Source: JBGPQJ01 sp963709295
Lineage (GTDB): Bacteria; Chloroflexota; Anaerolineae; Anaerolineales; Villigracilaceae
DNA: 64,000 nt
Direction of reading: 5' to 3'
Assembly (NCBI GenBank): GCA_963709295.1
Contig: CAVPVW010000003.1
Span: 620,001-684,000, forward strand
Under the pieces are notes generated by a model. That model saw only the letters and a program-made list of their open reading frames with translations, made no database searches and had not been told where the DNA came from. Below, piece after piece: positions 19,400 through 28,700 of this stretch. Numbering within the stretch: the first letter of the stretch is position 1; the number at the start of each line of letters is the position of its first letter. Position numbers and translations under genes: made by a program.

Positions 19400-20473
19400 C
19401 TATTCTTCCTGCACGGCTGGAAGGATGTATTTATCAAATAGTTCAAAGAGACTCTCTTCGGTTTTTGCCGTCGTGACGATCACCAGGTCGGACTCGGGGA
19501 TCACGAGGATGATCTGTCCACCACCACCCACAGCCGCATAACCTCCCATTTCTGGAACCGTGAACCAGTGATATCCATAACCGAAGTGCGCATTCACATC
19601 TACATCCGCATGGCTCCGCGTGGAGGTCTCCACCCATTCAGAGGAGACAATCTGTTGTCCGTCCCATTGGCCATTCCGAAGGTAGAGGTATCCCAGCTTG
19701 GCCATGTCGCGTGGCGTAAGATTAAATCCCCCGGCGCCGTAGGGAGTCCCATCCGGATCGGTCATCCAATATCCCGCCGAAATACCCAGAGGCTGGAACA
19801 GGTTTTTCTCCGCAAAGTCGCGAGGGTTCATGCCTGTGGTTTCCTTAAGGATGACCGTCAATATATGTGAGCATCCTGCACAATAAGACCATCGGCTTCC
19901 GGGCAGATCGACGATCGGCTTGTCGAGCAAATACTGGATCCAATCCGGGCTGTTCTGCATAGCTTGATAATAGGGATCACTCTCCCCTTCCAAGCCGGAC
20001 CGCATCGTCAGCACATCCTCCAATGTCATTGCTTCCTTCTGCTCATCCATATTCGCAAACGTACGACCAGGAAAAAAGTCCAAAACTTGATGGTCAACCC
20101 CATCTATGTATCCTTTATCGATTGCGATCCCGATAAGTACCGAAGTGAAGCTCCTGCCAACGGATTGCATGTTCTGTTTGAGGTCCTGTTGATACGACTC
20201 AAAATATGTTTCGCTGACCAGGTAGCCGTTCCGGATGACCAGGAGACTATGGACGGCGATTTTCCTTTCATTGATCTCAGCCAGCATGGCATCGAGTTTC
20301 TTCGAGTCCATACCCTGCTCTTCCGGAGTCGAGATACGCCACCCTTCGGTTGGCCAGTAGATGTCAGTCAGAGTAGCCGTTGGCAGAATTGGATCGGCGG
20401 TTGAGGTCGGGACTCCTATGGGGGCACAAGCACCCAATACCACGGCAAGCAATGAGAGGAGCATCGATGTTTT
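19400..20473 (-). CDS. Secreted serine hydrolase lipoprotein, beta-lactamase family, atypical active site
   Basis: About 357 residues. A TTG start seven bases after AAGGAG is preferred to the longer frame; it gives KTSMLLSLLAVVLGAC, a lipoprotein signal with lipobox. The fold matches class C beta-lactamase-like hydrolases (EEQGMDSKKLDAML, TLEDVLTMRSGL, DFAEKNLFQPLGI). The usual SxxK motif reads SVGR and the YxN motif reads YCA, so both catalytic motifs are altered. It may be a pseudoenzyme, or the AGG codon for Arg may be a base error. Substrate unknown. Confidence 0.85.
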   Translation of the reverse strand, partial: KTSMLLSLLAVVLGACAPIGVPTSTADPILPTATLTDIYWPTEGWRISTPEEQGMDSKKLDAMLAEINERKIAVHSLLVIRNGYLVSETYFESYQQDLKQNMQSVGRSFTSVLIGIAIDKGYIDGVDHQVLDFFPGRTFANMDEQKEAMTLEDVLTMRSGLEGESDPYYQAMQNSPDWIQYLLDKPIVDLPGSRWSYCAGCSHILTVILKETTGMNPRDFAEKNLFQPLGISAGYWMTDPDGTPYGAGGFNLTPRDMAKLGYLYLRNGQWDGQQIVSSEWVETSTRSHADVDVNAHFGYGYHWFTVPEMGGYAAVGGGGQIILVIPESDLVIVTTAKTEESLFELFDKYILPAVQEE

Positions 20474-20598
20474 CAATCTGGTTCTCCTTGGAAATGAAAA
20501 CTTAAGTTCAATCACCTTGGCCTCATTCTGTTAGGAAAATAGGTAAACAGACATTTCGGGGAAAACCCGCTGCATTGGAAGCATAACTTACTTAACTT

Positions 20599-21240
20599 CT
20601 ATAGCTTTATAACCAATTCCCTGGCGATTGTCACCGCGCGGCTGGCATCAGGCGCAAAGCCATCAGCGCCAATCTGGTCGGCATAGTTTTGAGTCACTGG
20701 CGCGCCGCCGATCATCACCTTGACCTGTCCGCGCATCCCAGCGGCACTCAATGCATCGATGGTGTTTTTTATGGCGGGCATGGTGGTGGTCAACAAGGCG
20801 GACATAGCTACAATTTGCGCGCCTTGATTACGAACGGCTTCCACATACTTTTCAGGCGGAACATCCGTACCAAGGTCAATAATTTCAAAGCCGCCGCCTT
20901 CAAGCATCATGGCAACCAGGTTTTTGCCTATATCGTGCAAATCACCCTTGACAGTGCCGATCGCAACTTTGCCTGCCGAAGCAATTTCCGCATTTTTGAG
21001 AAGGGGTTTGAGCAACGCCAACCCGGCCTGCATGGCACGCGCAGAAATCAGCATTTCGGGAACGAAATACTCGCCTTCCTCGAACAGGCGGCCTACTTCA
21101 GCCATTGCTGCGATCATTCCTTCGTTCAATATGTCAGCCACAGGAATGCCGGCATCAATGGCAGTCTGAATATTTGAATTGACTGCGTTAGTATCACCTT
21201 CCATGACATTGGTGTGGATTTCCTTGATAATTTGTTCCAT
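20599..21240 (-). CDS. Methyltransferase cognate corrinoid protein (MtbC/MttC-like)
   Basis: 213 residues with an N-terminal helical cap domain and a C-terminal cobalamin-binding domain carrying GDLHDIGKNLV, the base-off/His-on B12 motif, and MSALLTTTM. Such proteins shuttle a methyl group between a substrate-specific methyltransferase and an acceptor methyltransferase. Two ATGs follow AAGGAGCA; the second gives better spacing. It is 39 bases downstream of a UROD-family methyltransferase gene and ends the long minus-strand catabolic series. Confidence 0.92.
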   Translation of the reverse strand: MEQIIKEIHTNVMEGDTNAVNSNIQTAIDAGIPVADILNEGMIAAMAEVGRLFEEGEYFVPEMLISARAMQAGLALLKPLLKNAEIASAGKVAIGTVKGDLHDIGKNLVAMMLEGGGFEIIDLGTDVPPEKYVEAVRNQGAQIVAMSALLTTTMPAIKNTIDALSAAGMRGQVKVMIGGAPVTQNYADQIGADGFAPDASRAVTIARELVIKL

Positions 21241-21279
21241 CATTGCTCCTTATCCCAATTAAAGTTATTTTCGATTGAT

Positions 21280-22308
21280 CTAAGAGTATCGACCGTATTC
21301 ACGCCAGGCTTGCATTAAGGCGGCGTAGTTTTCAGGTTTAACCGCTGAGTGAATGGAATTGCTCGACGAAAGAATGAACCCACCGCCGGGCATACCCACT
21401 CGCAAAGTCTCCTTGGTGGATTCGTATACTTCCTCCGGTGTGCCAAATGACATGAGCTGAGCACAATCCACATTTCCTTTGAGTGCCACCCTGTCTCCAT
21501 ACTTATCTTTTACTTCGCCGAGATCCATGCCTGCCTGCGGATCGACGGGGTCGAGGCAGTCAATACCCGAATTGATGATCATGTCCAGGATCGGCCAAAG
21601 GTTGCCGTCCGTATGTTTAATCACATACAGTCCCAGTTCCTTGAAGCCCTGCATGACACGGCAGAGACCGGGATAAAAGAACTCGCGGAAATGCCGGGGG
21701 GACATGAGCGGTCCCTTATTGTAGGCATAATCGTCACCGGTATAGATGATCTTTGCCCCTCGAGCGACAATTTCCTTCGCCAGTTCGAGGTTGACCGTCA
21801 CAGACATCGCCACAAGCGCTTTCACCAATTCAGGCTCGAGCGCAATCGCCATGAGTAAATTTTGCATACCCATGAGATAACGTGGGAGTGAAAAGATGTC
21901 GTTCAGGTGAACGATCACGGCCTTCTGACCTTTGTAGGTCTGAATGGCGGATTCAACAGCGGTATATCTTTCCGGCAGGTGCGGGTCGGGCGGAGTGAAC
22001 CGCTCAAAATCAGTCATGGATTTGATGGGCGACTCCACCTCGATGCCGTGTTCCTCTTCCGTATCCTGGCTGACGTAACCCCACTCGCTCAACCAGCGGT
22101 TCTCACTTACTCTTTCCTTCTTGAAAATGGGGTCAACGATGACGGCATCATGCCCCATCTGAACCGCAAAATCAATATTGCCCTTGTTGCCCGGACATAG
22201 TGCTTCACGCACCCGACGATCCACCAACCACTCGAAATGCGGCACACGATCAGGTTCCTTCCGCTGCAGTACACGCAATACTCTCTCTTCAGAAGTCATT
22301 TCAACCAT
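21280..22308 (-). CDS. Uroporphyrinogen decarboxylase-family methyltransferase (MtaA/MtbA-like)
   Basis: 342 residues starting MVEMTSEERVLRVLQRKEPDRVP, chosen because GGAGATGAGTTA precedes it. The barrel motifs fit the UROD/methylcobamide methyltransferase superfamily: DDYAYNKGPLMSP, VIKHTDGNLWPILDMIINSG, LKGNVDC and GMPGGGFILSSSNSIH. True UROD is unlikely because no haem genes are nearby and a corrinoid protein follows directly. It probably moves a methyl group to or from that protein. The methyl donor and acceptor are unknown. Confidence 0.85.
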   Translation of the reverse strand: MVEMTSEERVLRVLQRKEPDRVPHFEWLVDRRVREALCPGNKGNIDFAVQMGHDAVIVDPIFKKERVSENRWLSEWGYVSQDTEEEHGIEVESPIKSMTDFERFTPPDPHLPERYTAVESAIQTYKGQKAVIVHLNDIFSLPRYLMGMQNLLMAIALEPELVKALVAMSVTVNLELAKEIVARGAKIIYTGDDYAYNKGPLMSPRHFREFFYPGLCRVMQGFKELGLYVIKHTDGNLWPILDMIINSGIDCLDPVDPQAGMDLGEVKDKYGDRVALKGNVDCAQLMSFGTPEEVYESTKETLRVGMPGGGFILSSSNSIHSAVKPENYAALMQAWREYGRYS

Positions 22309-22324
22309 TAACTCATCTCCATAT

Positions 22325-22907
22325 TTATTCCAGATTGGCGTGACGTTCAAACATCTGCGCGGTATTGACTCCAATTCTCCGCATCATCCCCAAGATTAGG
22401 CTATCGCACAGGATAAGGAGTGATTGTTCGAACAAAGTACCCCAGGGGTTGAATCGATAAGCGGTTGCGTACATCATCGGCTGCATTGAGCGAAGGTGCT
22501 GGGATATTGACCCGAAGGTCCGCCAGCTCAGCCAGGGGTGAGGTCGTATCCGTAGTGAAGAGCAGAATTTTTGCACCTAAGCGCTTGGCCTTACCCGCCA
22601 GCGCCAGCAAGCCAGAAGTCCGCCCCGACCCCGATCCAATGACCAGCAGATCTGCCCCCGATATTTTCGGTGTTGAAGTCTCGCCCACCACGTAGGCGGT
22701 TTTTCCCAAGTGCATCAGCCGCAACGCAAGTGCCCGCATGCACAGACCGCTCCTCCCGGCGCCAACAACGAAGACCCGAGGGGAGGACTCCATCAGCTCC
22801 CCGGCTCGAGCCAGGCTGTCAGTGGAAACCTGACGCACACAGGCAGCCACCTCTGTCAAAATTTGCTCAAGTGTAGAATCCATGGAATCGCTACTATCCA
22901 TTTTCAT
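22325..22907 (-). CDS. 6-phospho-3-hexuloisomerase, SIS domain (frameshifted)
   Basis: SIS-fold sugar isomerase. FVVGAGRSGLCMRALALRLMHLG and VIGSGSGRTSG are the phosphate-binding motifs; a slip near 22440 leads to the family C-terminus QP-GTLFEQSLLILCDSLIL and MFERHANLE. That C-terminus is typical of PHI, which converts 3-hexulose-6-phosphate to fructose-6-phosphate in the ribulose monophosphate pathway. About 193 residues. Its usual partner, hexulose-6-phosphate synthase, belongs to the same family as the UlaD-like enzyme at 45972-46613 of this island. Confidence 0.82.
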
Positions 22908-22910
22908 ACT

Positions 22911-24437
22911 TCATCGACCGAGCTTGCTTAGCGCTTCCCATGGTTCCTGCATAACACGTATCAATCGCTGATATTCTGCATAACGCTCCAGGTAAAGCGG
23001 CTTGTTGAAAGGGATTGGCTCGTGAACCCGAACGACCGACACAGCCTCCCGGACGGCTTCTTCATAATCACTGTACACGCCTGCGCCAATGCCAGCGGCT
23101 AATGCCACGCCGCGTGCACCCAGTTCATTCCCATCCGAGATTTCCATCGGCACCTGAATCGTATCCGCAAACATCTGCGACCAGACCGTACTGCGCGAGC
23201 CTCCGCCGGTGAGTCGCGCGGAATTGATTTGGGCACCAGCTGCGCGCAGTTTCTCAATATGACTTAAGTGACCAAATACGACCCCTTCATAAAGCGCGCG
23301 GAGCAGGTGGGCCCGAGTATGCCATCCGGCCACGCCATAGAATCCCGCCCGGGCTGTCGGCTGCACGTTCGAGCCATACAGAAATGGATGGAAGACAATG
23401 TTCGTGCTGCCCGGAGGCAGGCTGGCGACCTCTTCATTACATACTTCATAGACCGAGATCCCGCGCCGTTTGGCTTCAGCACGCTCGTCGCCGCAACATT
23501 GATTGACAAACCACTCCAGGTTGGTGGCGGACGTGGCACTGCCTTCTATGGTGAGAAATAATCCGGGCGAAGCAAAGAGGGTGGTCATGAACAGCCTGGG
23601 GTCTACAATCGGTTCCTTGGTTATGACCTCGTTAATACTCCAGCTTCCCATGACCAGGCAGGCTTGATTCACGTTGATCGTCCCTGCACCGATCGCGCTC
23701 GCGTCCACATCGAATAATCCGCCCACCACAGGCGTCCCGGCTTTCAGCCCAGTCTCCTGAGCTGCAGATGCGATCACCCTGCCGGCGATTTCACTGCTTT
23801 GCTTGAGGGGTGGCAGGGCATCATAAGCTTCTGCCAGACCGTACATACCCATAAGCGCGCGGGAATAAGATTTACTGCGGACATCCAGCAGACTGGTAGC
23901 GCTCATATCAGTGAAATCACTGGAAATCTCGCCCGTTAAGCGGTACTTAATGTAATCCTTGACCAGCAATATTGCGCCGAGGCGTTCATAATTTTCCGGC
24001 TCATTTTGCTTGAGCCAGGCGAGTAATGCGTTAGGCTGCGCAGGCCAGAATGATTGGATCGTGTACGGGAATACTTTCGCGTGGAGATTTTCCTGGTTCC
24101 AATGCGCGACAATATCCGCTGCGCGCGAGTCCATGGATTGAATGCCATTCCGGAGCGGCTGTCCCTGTTTATCCAGCAAATAGACGCCGTTTCCATGTCC
24201 GGTGTTGCCAATTCCAGCAATATCTTCAGGTTTGGCGCCCGATTTAGCGAGCACATCGCGGATGGCACTGGCTGTGGTCCGCCATAGCATTTCCATGCCA
24301 CGTTCCGTCCAACCTGAATGAGGGTATTCAGTATCAGCCTTGCAGCTCGCCACGGCGATTTCCTTTCCGTGGAAATCAAAGAGAGCGGCTTTCGAAACTG
24401 TACTGCCATTGTCGATACCTAAAAGATACTTGCCCAT
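22911..24437 (-). CDS. FGGY-family carbohydrate kinase (LyxK/xylulokinase-like)
   Basis: 508 residues, intact. N-terminal LLGIDNGSTVSKAALFDFHG phosphate-binding motif, catalytic GGLFDVDASAIGAGT, ATP-binding SARLTGGGSRSTVW and a final GARGVALAAGIGAG. It phosphorylates a pentulose or related keto sugar in the cytoplasm; the overall layout recalls L-xylulose/3-keto-L-gulonate kinases (LyxK), which would fit the UlaD/UlaE/UlaF-like enzymes of the island. Substrate not provable here. It sits between the class II aldolase and the hexuloisomerase, separated by 9 and 3 bases. Confidence 0.88.
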   Translation of the reverse strand: MGKYLLGIDNGSTVSKAALFDFHGKEIAVASCKADTEYPHSGWTERGMEMLWRTTASAIRDVLAKSGAKPEDIAGIGNTGHGNGVYLLDKQGQPLRNGIQSMDSRAADIVAHWNQENLHAKVFPYTIQSFWPAQPNALLAWLKQNEPENYERLGAILLVKDYIKYRLTGEISSDFTDMSATSLLDVRSKSYSRALMGMYGLAEAYDALPPLKQSSEIAGRVIASAAQETGLKAGTPVVGGLFDVDASAIGAGTINVNQACLVMGSWSINEVITKEPIVDPRLFMTTLFASPGLFLTIEGSATSATNLEWFVNQCCGDERAEAKRRGISVYEVCNEEVASLPPGSTNIVFHPFLYGSNVQPTARAGFYGVAGWHTRAHLLRALYEGVVFGHLSHIEKLRAAGAQINSARLTGGGSRSTVWSQMFADTIQVPMEISDGNELGARGVALAAGIGAGVYSDYEEAVREAVSVVRVHEPIPFNKPLYLERYAEYQRLIRVMQEPWEALSKLGR

Positions 24438-24446
24438 AGTTCGCCT

Positions 24447-25313
24447 CTATTTATATTGATTTGCTTTGCCGACTGAGCCTAATAATTTATTCTTATGACG
24501 GATAACATCAATCGCCGCCACTCTCGCTGTGTCGAAAACTTCGTGAACTTCAGTCTTTTCGATGACCCCATCAAGAGCCCCTCTCAACGCCCGCAGGTAG
24601 GGGATGCGCACATCGGTCCAGATATTGATCTTGGTGATTCCCAGCTCGATCGCCCTGCGCAGATCCTGGTCCGGAGTATCGGATCCGCCATGAAGGACAA
24701 GCGGGATCCGGCAGGCTGCATTCAACTGAGTCAATCGTTCGAAATCGAGATGAGGTTTGCCGCGATACAATCCGTGCAGTGTACCGATCGACACAGCCAA
24801 CGCATCCACACCCGTTTCGCGAACAAAGCGCTCGGCTTCGTCAACTCGAGTCAAGTGCGCTTGTTGTTGGTCTTCGCTGCTGATTTCATCCCCTTGACCA
24901 ACATGTCCTAATTCAGCCTCTACTGAAACATCTTTTGCATGAGCAAGATCGACCGCCCGGCGGGTCAGCGCGATATTTTGTTCCAACGGAGCCTGCGACG
25001 CATCGATCATCACACCGGAGAATCCCAACTCGAGAGCGTACTCAATTTGGTCCAGTGTCTTGGCGTGGTCCAGCACCAGTGCAGCGGAGATATGAGCGCG
25101 TGCGACTTCCGCTTCGATCTCTCGTACTCTTGTCGGCCATTCCGCCAGAGGGGTATGGTGCGGATAGATCATGATGATGACGGGAGCCTGATCGGCTGCC
25201 GCCGCTTCAACGATAGCCCGGGTGATCTCCTGGTTACAGGTGTCATACGCGCCAACAGCCCAACCATGCCCTATGCATTTCTGTAAGATCTCTGCCATCG
25301 TCAGAAATTTCAC
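24447..25313 (-). CDS. Class II ketose-bisphosphate aldolase (FbaA/GatY/KbaY family)
   Basis: 288 residues from a GTG that follows AAGGGAGAAAATT; the frame is open further upstream without a better site. Zinc-binding and catalytic segments are visible: ALVLDHAKTLDQIEYALELG, SVEAELGHVGQ, VSIGTLHGLY and VLHGGSDTPDQDL. Such enzymes split a ketose 1-phosphate or bisphosphate into dihydroxyacetone phosphate and an aldehyde. Its place between SMP-30 and kinase genes suggests a late step in the island's sugar pathway. Intact frame. Confidence 0.88.
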   Translation of the reverse strand: MKFLTMAEILQKCIGHGWAVGAYDTCNQEITRAIVEAAAADQAPVIIMIYPHHTPLAEWPTRVREIEAEVARAHISAALVLDHAKTLDQIEYALELGFSGVMIDASQAPLEQNIALTRRAVDLAHAKDVSVEAELGHVGQGDEISSEDQQQAHLTRVDEAERFVRETGVDALAVSIGTLHGLYRGKPHLDFERLTQLNAACRIPLVLHGGSDTPDQDLRRAIELGITKINIWTDVRIPYLRALRGALDGVIEKTEVHEVFDTARVAAIDVIRHKNKLLGSVGKANQYK

Positions 25314-25341
25314 AATTTTCTCCCTTGGTCGTTTCCCGTTG

Positions 25342-26220
25342 TTATCCTGCAAAGGCAGGTTCGATCAACCCTTTAACACCTGTTTCAACAGAGAATAAGT
25401 CGCCTGCCCAGGGTTGTTGTTTCCGTTTCTCCTCGTCAAAACCCCACGAGGCGGTTGTGACAAAGAGTTCATCCAAGTCTTTCCCGCCAAAGGCAAAAGA
25501 GATGACATTCTCTACGGGGAAACGGATCTGGCGTTCAATCTTCCCATCGGGGTCATAGCGCGTGAGCTTCCACCCACCTTGGTGTGCGTTCCAGATAAAA
25601 CCTTCCGAGTCCACGATCAATCCATCGGGCTGCCCTTCTTCTTTCGGGACACTGGCGAATATGCGGCGATTGCTGGTCGTCCCTTTAACCGGGTTATAGT
25701 CCAGAGCAATGATCTCCCATTTGCGCTGATCCGCCACGTAAACCGTCCGGCTGTCCAGGCTGAACCCAATTCCGTTCGCCGTGGCATAACCCGCATCGAG
25801 TTCATGGAACGAGCCATCCGGGTCTAAACGGCAGAGCAAACCTTCCGGCGAGAAGGGATCCTGCATATTGACCGTCCCAACTAGTAAGCGCCCTTTTAGA
25901 TCGACTGCAGCATCGTTGTAGATGATCTCCGGCCTGGCTGGCTGCGACAGTCCATAGATAAGCTTGTAATCATTGGTTTTCGGCTCCCAACCATATAACC
26001 CGTCTTGAGCAATGGCAATCCAGCCCCCAGAAGCCCGGCGAGCCAGAGATGTCACCGGGACAGTCGCAGGATAGGTTGTAAATTTGCCGGTAACCGGTTC
26101 AAACCGACAGGTTGGCAATCCACCCCAGTCCACCCAATACAAGGCATTCTCTTCAGGTTCCCAAATCGGGGTTTCTCCCAACCGATTCTGCGAGGATACA
26201 AGCTGTTTAGGATCGTCCAT
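25342..26220 (-). CDS. SMP-30/gluconolactonase-family lactonase
   Basis: 292 residues from the ATG behind ACAAGGAGTGTACGCC. Six-bladed propeller features: GETPIWEPEENALYWVDW near the N-terminus with the metal-ligand Glu, NDAAVDLKGRLLVGT, ANGIGFSLDSRTVYVAD and PDGLIVDSEGFIWNAHQGG. Family members hydrolyse sugar acid lactones. It lies 17 bases upstream of the class II aldolase start region and just after the second FGGY kinase, so it likely opens a lactone formed from the imported sugar by the island's dehydrogenases. Confidence 0.88.
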   Translation of the reverse strand: MDDPKQLVSSQNRLGETPIWEPEENALYWVDWGGLPTCRFEPVTGKFTTYPATVPVTSLARRASGGWIAIAQDGLYGWEPKTNDYKLIYGLSQPARPEIIYNDAAVDLKGRLLVGTVNMQDPFSPEGLLCRLDPDGSFHELDAGYATANGIGFSLDSRTVYVADQRKWEIIALDYNPVKGTTSNRRIFASVPKEEGQPDGLIVDSEGFIWNAHQGGWKLTRYDPDGKIERQIRFPVENVISFAFGGKDLDELFVTTASWGFDEEKRKQQPWAGDLFSVETGVKGLIEPAFAG

Positions 26221-26237
26221 GGCGTACACTCCTTGTT

Positions 26238-27792
26238 TTAGGTTCTGAATTGATCGTAAAGAAGGTGGCTGACGGGTTTTAGAACCGGATAAAGCTGCTT
26301 ATAGATATTGAACCACTCGGCATATTTTGGAGCCAAGTTTGAATCCGGTAGATAGGTCTTTCCCGGTTTATAGACTTGCCCATAGGCATCCTGCTCGTCT
26401 TTGTACAACCCAATCCCGATTCCAGCCAGGATGGCTGCACCCAATGGCGTGGCTTCCTCGACTTCCGGAACGTCGATCGGCAGACCCGTGACGTCGGCTT
26501 TGTTCTGCATCCAGAAGGCGTTGCGCGTGGCACCGCCGACCACGACCAGGCGGTCAGCCCCGATTCCTGCTCCACTCTTAAGCGAGGACATGATATCGAG
26601 TACCTGATAATCCAGCCCTTCAATGACGGCGCGCAGCATATCGCCGCGCTGGACGAAATTGCTCAATCCCACGAAAGCCCCCAACGAACGGGCATCCACC
26701 ACCGGGCAACCTGCGGCAGACATATGCGGCAGGAACATAACTCCACGGGATCCGGCCGGCGAGGCGGCGGCTTCTGCCATGAGGTAATCCCAATCCGTCC
26801 TGCCATCTTTTTGGGAAGCTGCACGTTGCTGTGCCTCAAAGCCATATTCTTTTCGATACCATTCGAGCATATCCGCGGCAACTGCGCCGCCCCAGATGGC
26901 ATAAGTATCGCGGGCTACATGGGTTTCAACAGTCACTCCCAGCTTTTGCACTTCGGGTGTCAGCACCGGAGCGGGAATGGTGGCCAGAACGATCTCCCAG
27001 GTACCGGTCACATCCAGGACAACACCGGGCTTGAAGGCGCCAACCGGCAGGGCGCTGCACAAGTAATCATGTCCCCCGAGAACAACCGGTGTCCCCACGG
27101 GCAATCCCGTTGCTTCAGATGCCTTTGCCGTGACCTCACCCAGCAACGTGCCACTGGGATATGCATCGCACAACAATCGGCGCTCGATGCCTGCCTGGGA
27201 CAGAATTTCCTCCGACCAATCGCGTTTGCGTTGATCAAACAAGAGTGTGCAGGAAGCCATGGTATAGTCGGTCGCCCGGCGTCCGCACAACATGAAGTTT
27301 AGGAAATCTTCGATCAGCAGCCATTTATCTGTGCGAGCCAGGATATCCGGCTCGTGCTCCGCCATCCATAAAAGCCGCAGTGCGGTGCTAAAGCGCCACA
27401 GGGTATTGCCGCCCGAATGCGAAAGTATTTTCCGCGCCGATCTTCTTCTCCCACCACTGAAGTTGCGGTTCGGTGCGCGGGTCATGCCAGCTAATGAAGG
27501 GATACAGCCAGTTGCCCTGCTCGTCAATGGGCACGCCGTCCATACCCATGCCTGTGACGGCAACAGCCTTAATCTGGCGAGGATCGTCCAGCCTGGCAAT
27601 GGCTTCCTTCATGGCTGCTGCAGCGCCGCCCCAAATTTGCTCCGGCTGCCACACCGTCCATTCCGGGTGATCGGGGTAAGGGTTATGGCGTTCCGTCGGC
27701 CGAGTACCGCTGGAAACGACATTGCCCGCCAGATCATAGATCACACCTTTTAGACTCGTCGAACCCAAGTCGATTCCCGCGAGATAGTCCAT
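26238..27792 (-). CDS. FGGY-family carbohydrate kinase, second (frameshifted)
   Basis: N-terminus MDYLAGIDLGSTSLKGVIYDL with the phosphate-binding motif, then VTGMGMDGVPID; a slip near 27415 moves the frame to SGGNTLWRFSTALRLLWM. Catalytic and ATP motifs follow: VVLGGHDYLCSALPVGA, LVVVGGATRNAFWMQNKADV and ATPLGAAILAGIGIG. About 518 residues, a full-length FGGY kinase. It differs clearly from the kinase at 22911, so the operon has two kinases for two substrates or steps. The exact sugar is unknown. Confidence 0.85.
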
Positions 27793-27852
27793 TATTATCT
27801 CCTTGGATACCCAATCACGACAATCTGAAAAAATACTGCCAGTTCATGAAAT

Positions 27853-28689
27853 TTATTGTTTCCAGGTCTCCAACAGATGCGCGATATCCTCGAAAATCAT
27901 ATCGGTTTCAACCGCCTCCGCTTCAGCACGATCCGAGGAACCTGACAGCACACAGATGGTGGTGAGACCGGCTCTTTTCCCGCCGATGATATCTGTATCC
28001 ACACGGTCGCCGATGGCAGCCGTCATCTCGGGGCTGGCGCCCATCTGCTCCATGGCCAGTTCGTACATGGTCGGTTCCGGCTTGCCAATGGCTTGCGGTT
28101 TAACACCGGAGGCAGTCTCAAGCGCAGCGATCATGGTGCCGGTACCCGGGATCAGTCCTTCCTCGGAAGGATTTGTGGGATCAAGATTCGTGGCGATAAA
28201 ACGCGCACCACCCCGGATCAACAGGGTGGCGCGCTTGAGTTTTTCATAGGTTACAGCCCTGTCCATGCTGGCAACAACCAGTTGAACATCCTCATCAGCC
28301 AAAGTGAAACCTTCATCGGTCATGGCCTCTTTGAGCGCTGGCATACCAAAGACATGTACGCGTGTCCCGCGGGGATATTCCCGAGCCAGGAACCGCGCCG
28401 TGGCCTGGCCAGAAACCAGGATCTCGTCCGGAGAGACTGTGACTCCCATAAGCGCCAGCTTGTCGGCATATTCCTGGGATGTGCGTGTCGAGTTGTTCGT
28501 CGCCAGGATGAATTTGATGGGACGCTCACGCATGAAGGCAAAGAACTCGCCCAGTCGGGGTACGGGTTGGTCGCCCAGGTAAAGGACGCCATCCATGTCA
28601 ATGATCAGATGAGTAATTTTTGAGAGTTTATCAGTGACGTTTTGATCCAATCCGCTGGCTGCAGAAGACGATAAGAATGTTTCGGTCAT
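27853..28689 (-). CDS. HAD-IIA phosphatase, NagD-like
   Basis: 278 residues, intact. HAD motif I reads IIDMDGVLYLGD, motif II is in LATNNSTRTSQEY, then GKPEPTMYELAMEQMG (Lys) and GDRVDTDIIGGKRAGL (motif III/IV acidic residues). The cap arrangement matches NagD/4-nitrophenylphosphatase-type HAD-IIA enzymes, which dephosphorylate small sugar phosphates. It separates the FGGY kinase and the E2 gene in the series; a role in removing dead-end sugar phosphates is likely but inferred. Confidence 0.88.
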   Translation of the reverse strand: MTETFLSSSAASGLDQNVTDKLSKITHLIIDMDGVLYLGDQPVPRLGEFFAFMRERPIKFILATNNSTRTSQEYADKLALMGVTVSPDEILVSGQATARFLAREYPRGTRVHVFGMPALKEAMTDEGFTLADEDVQLVVASMDRAVTYEKLKRATLLIRGGARFIATNLDPTNPSEEGLIPGTGTMIAALETASGVKPQAIGKPEPTMYELAMEQMGASPEMTAAIGDRVDTDIIGGKRAGLTTICVLSGSSDRAEAEAVETDMIFEDIAHLLETWKQ

Positions 28690-28700
28690 GTGAATAAGTC

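Noticed and set aside
21280..22308. Haem biosynthesis uroporphyrinogen decarboxylase hemE
   Set aside because: It is followed by a corrinoid protein, no other haem genes are near, and the sequence style fits the MtaA/MtbA branch.
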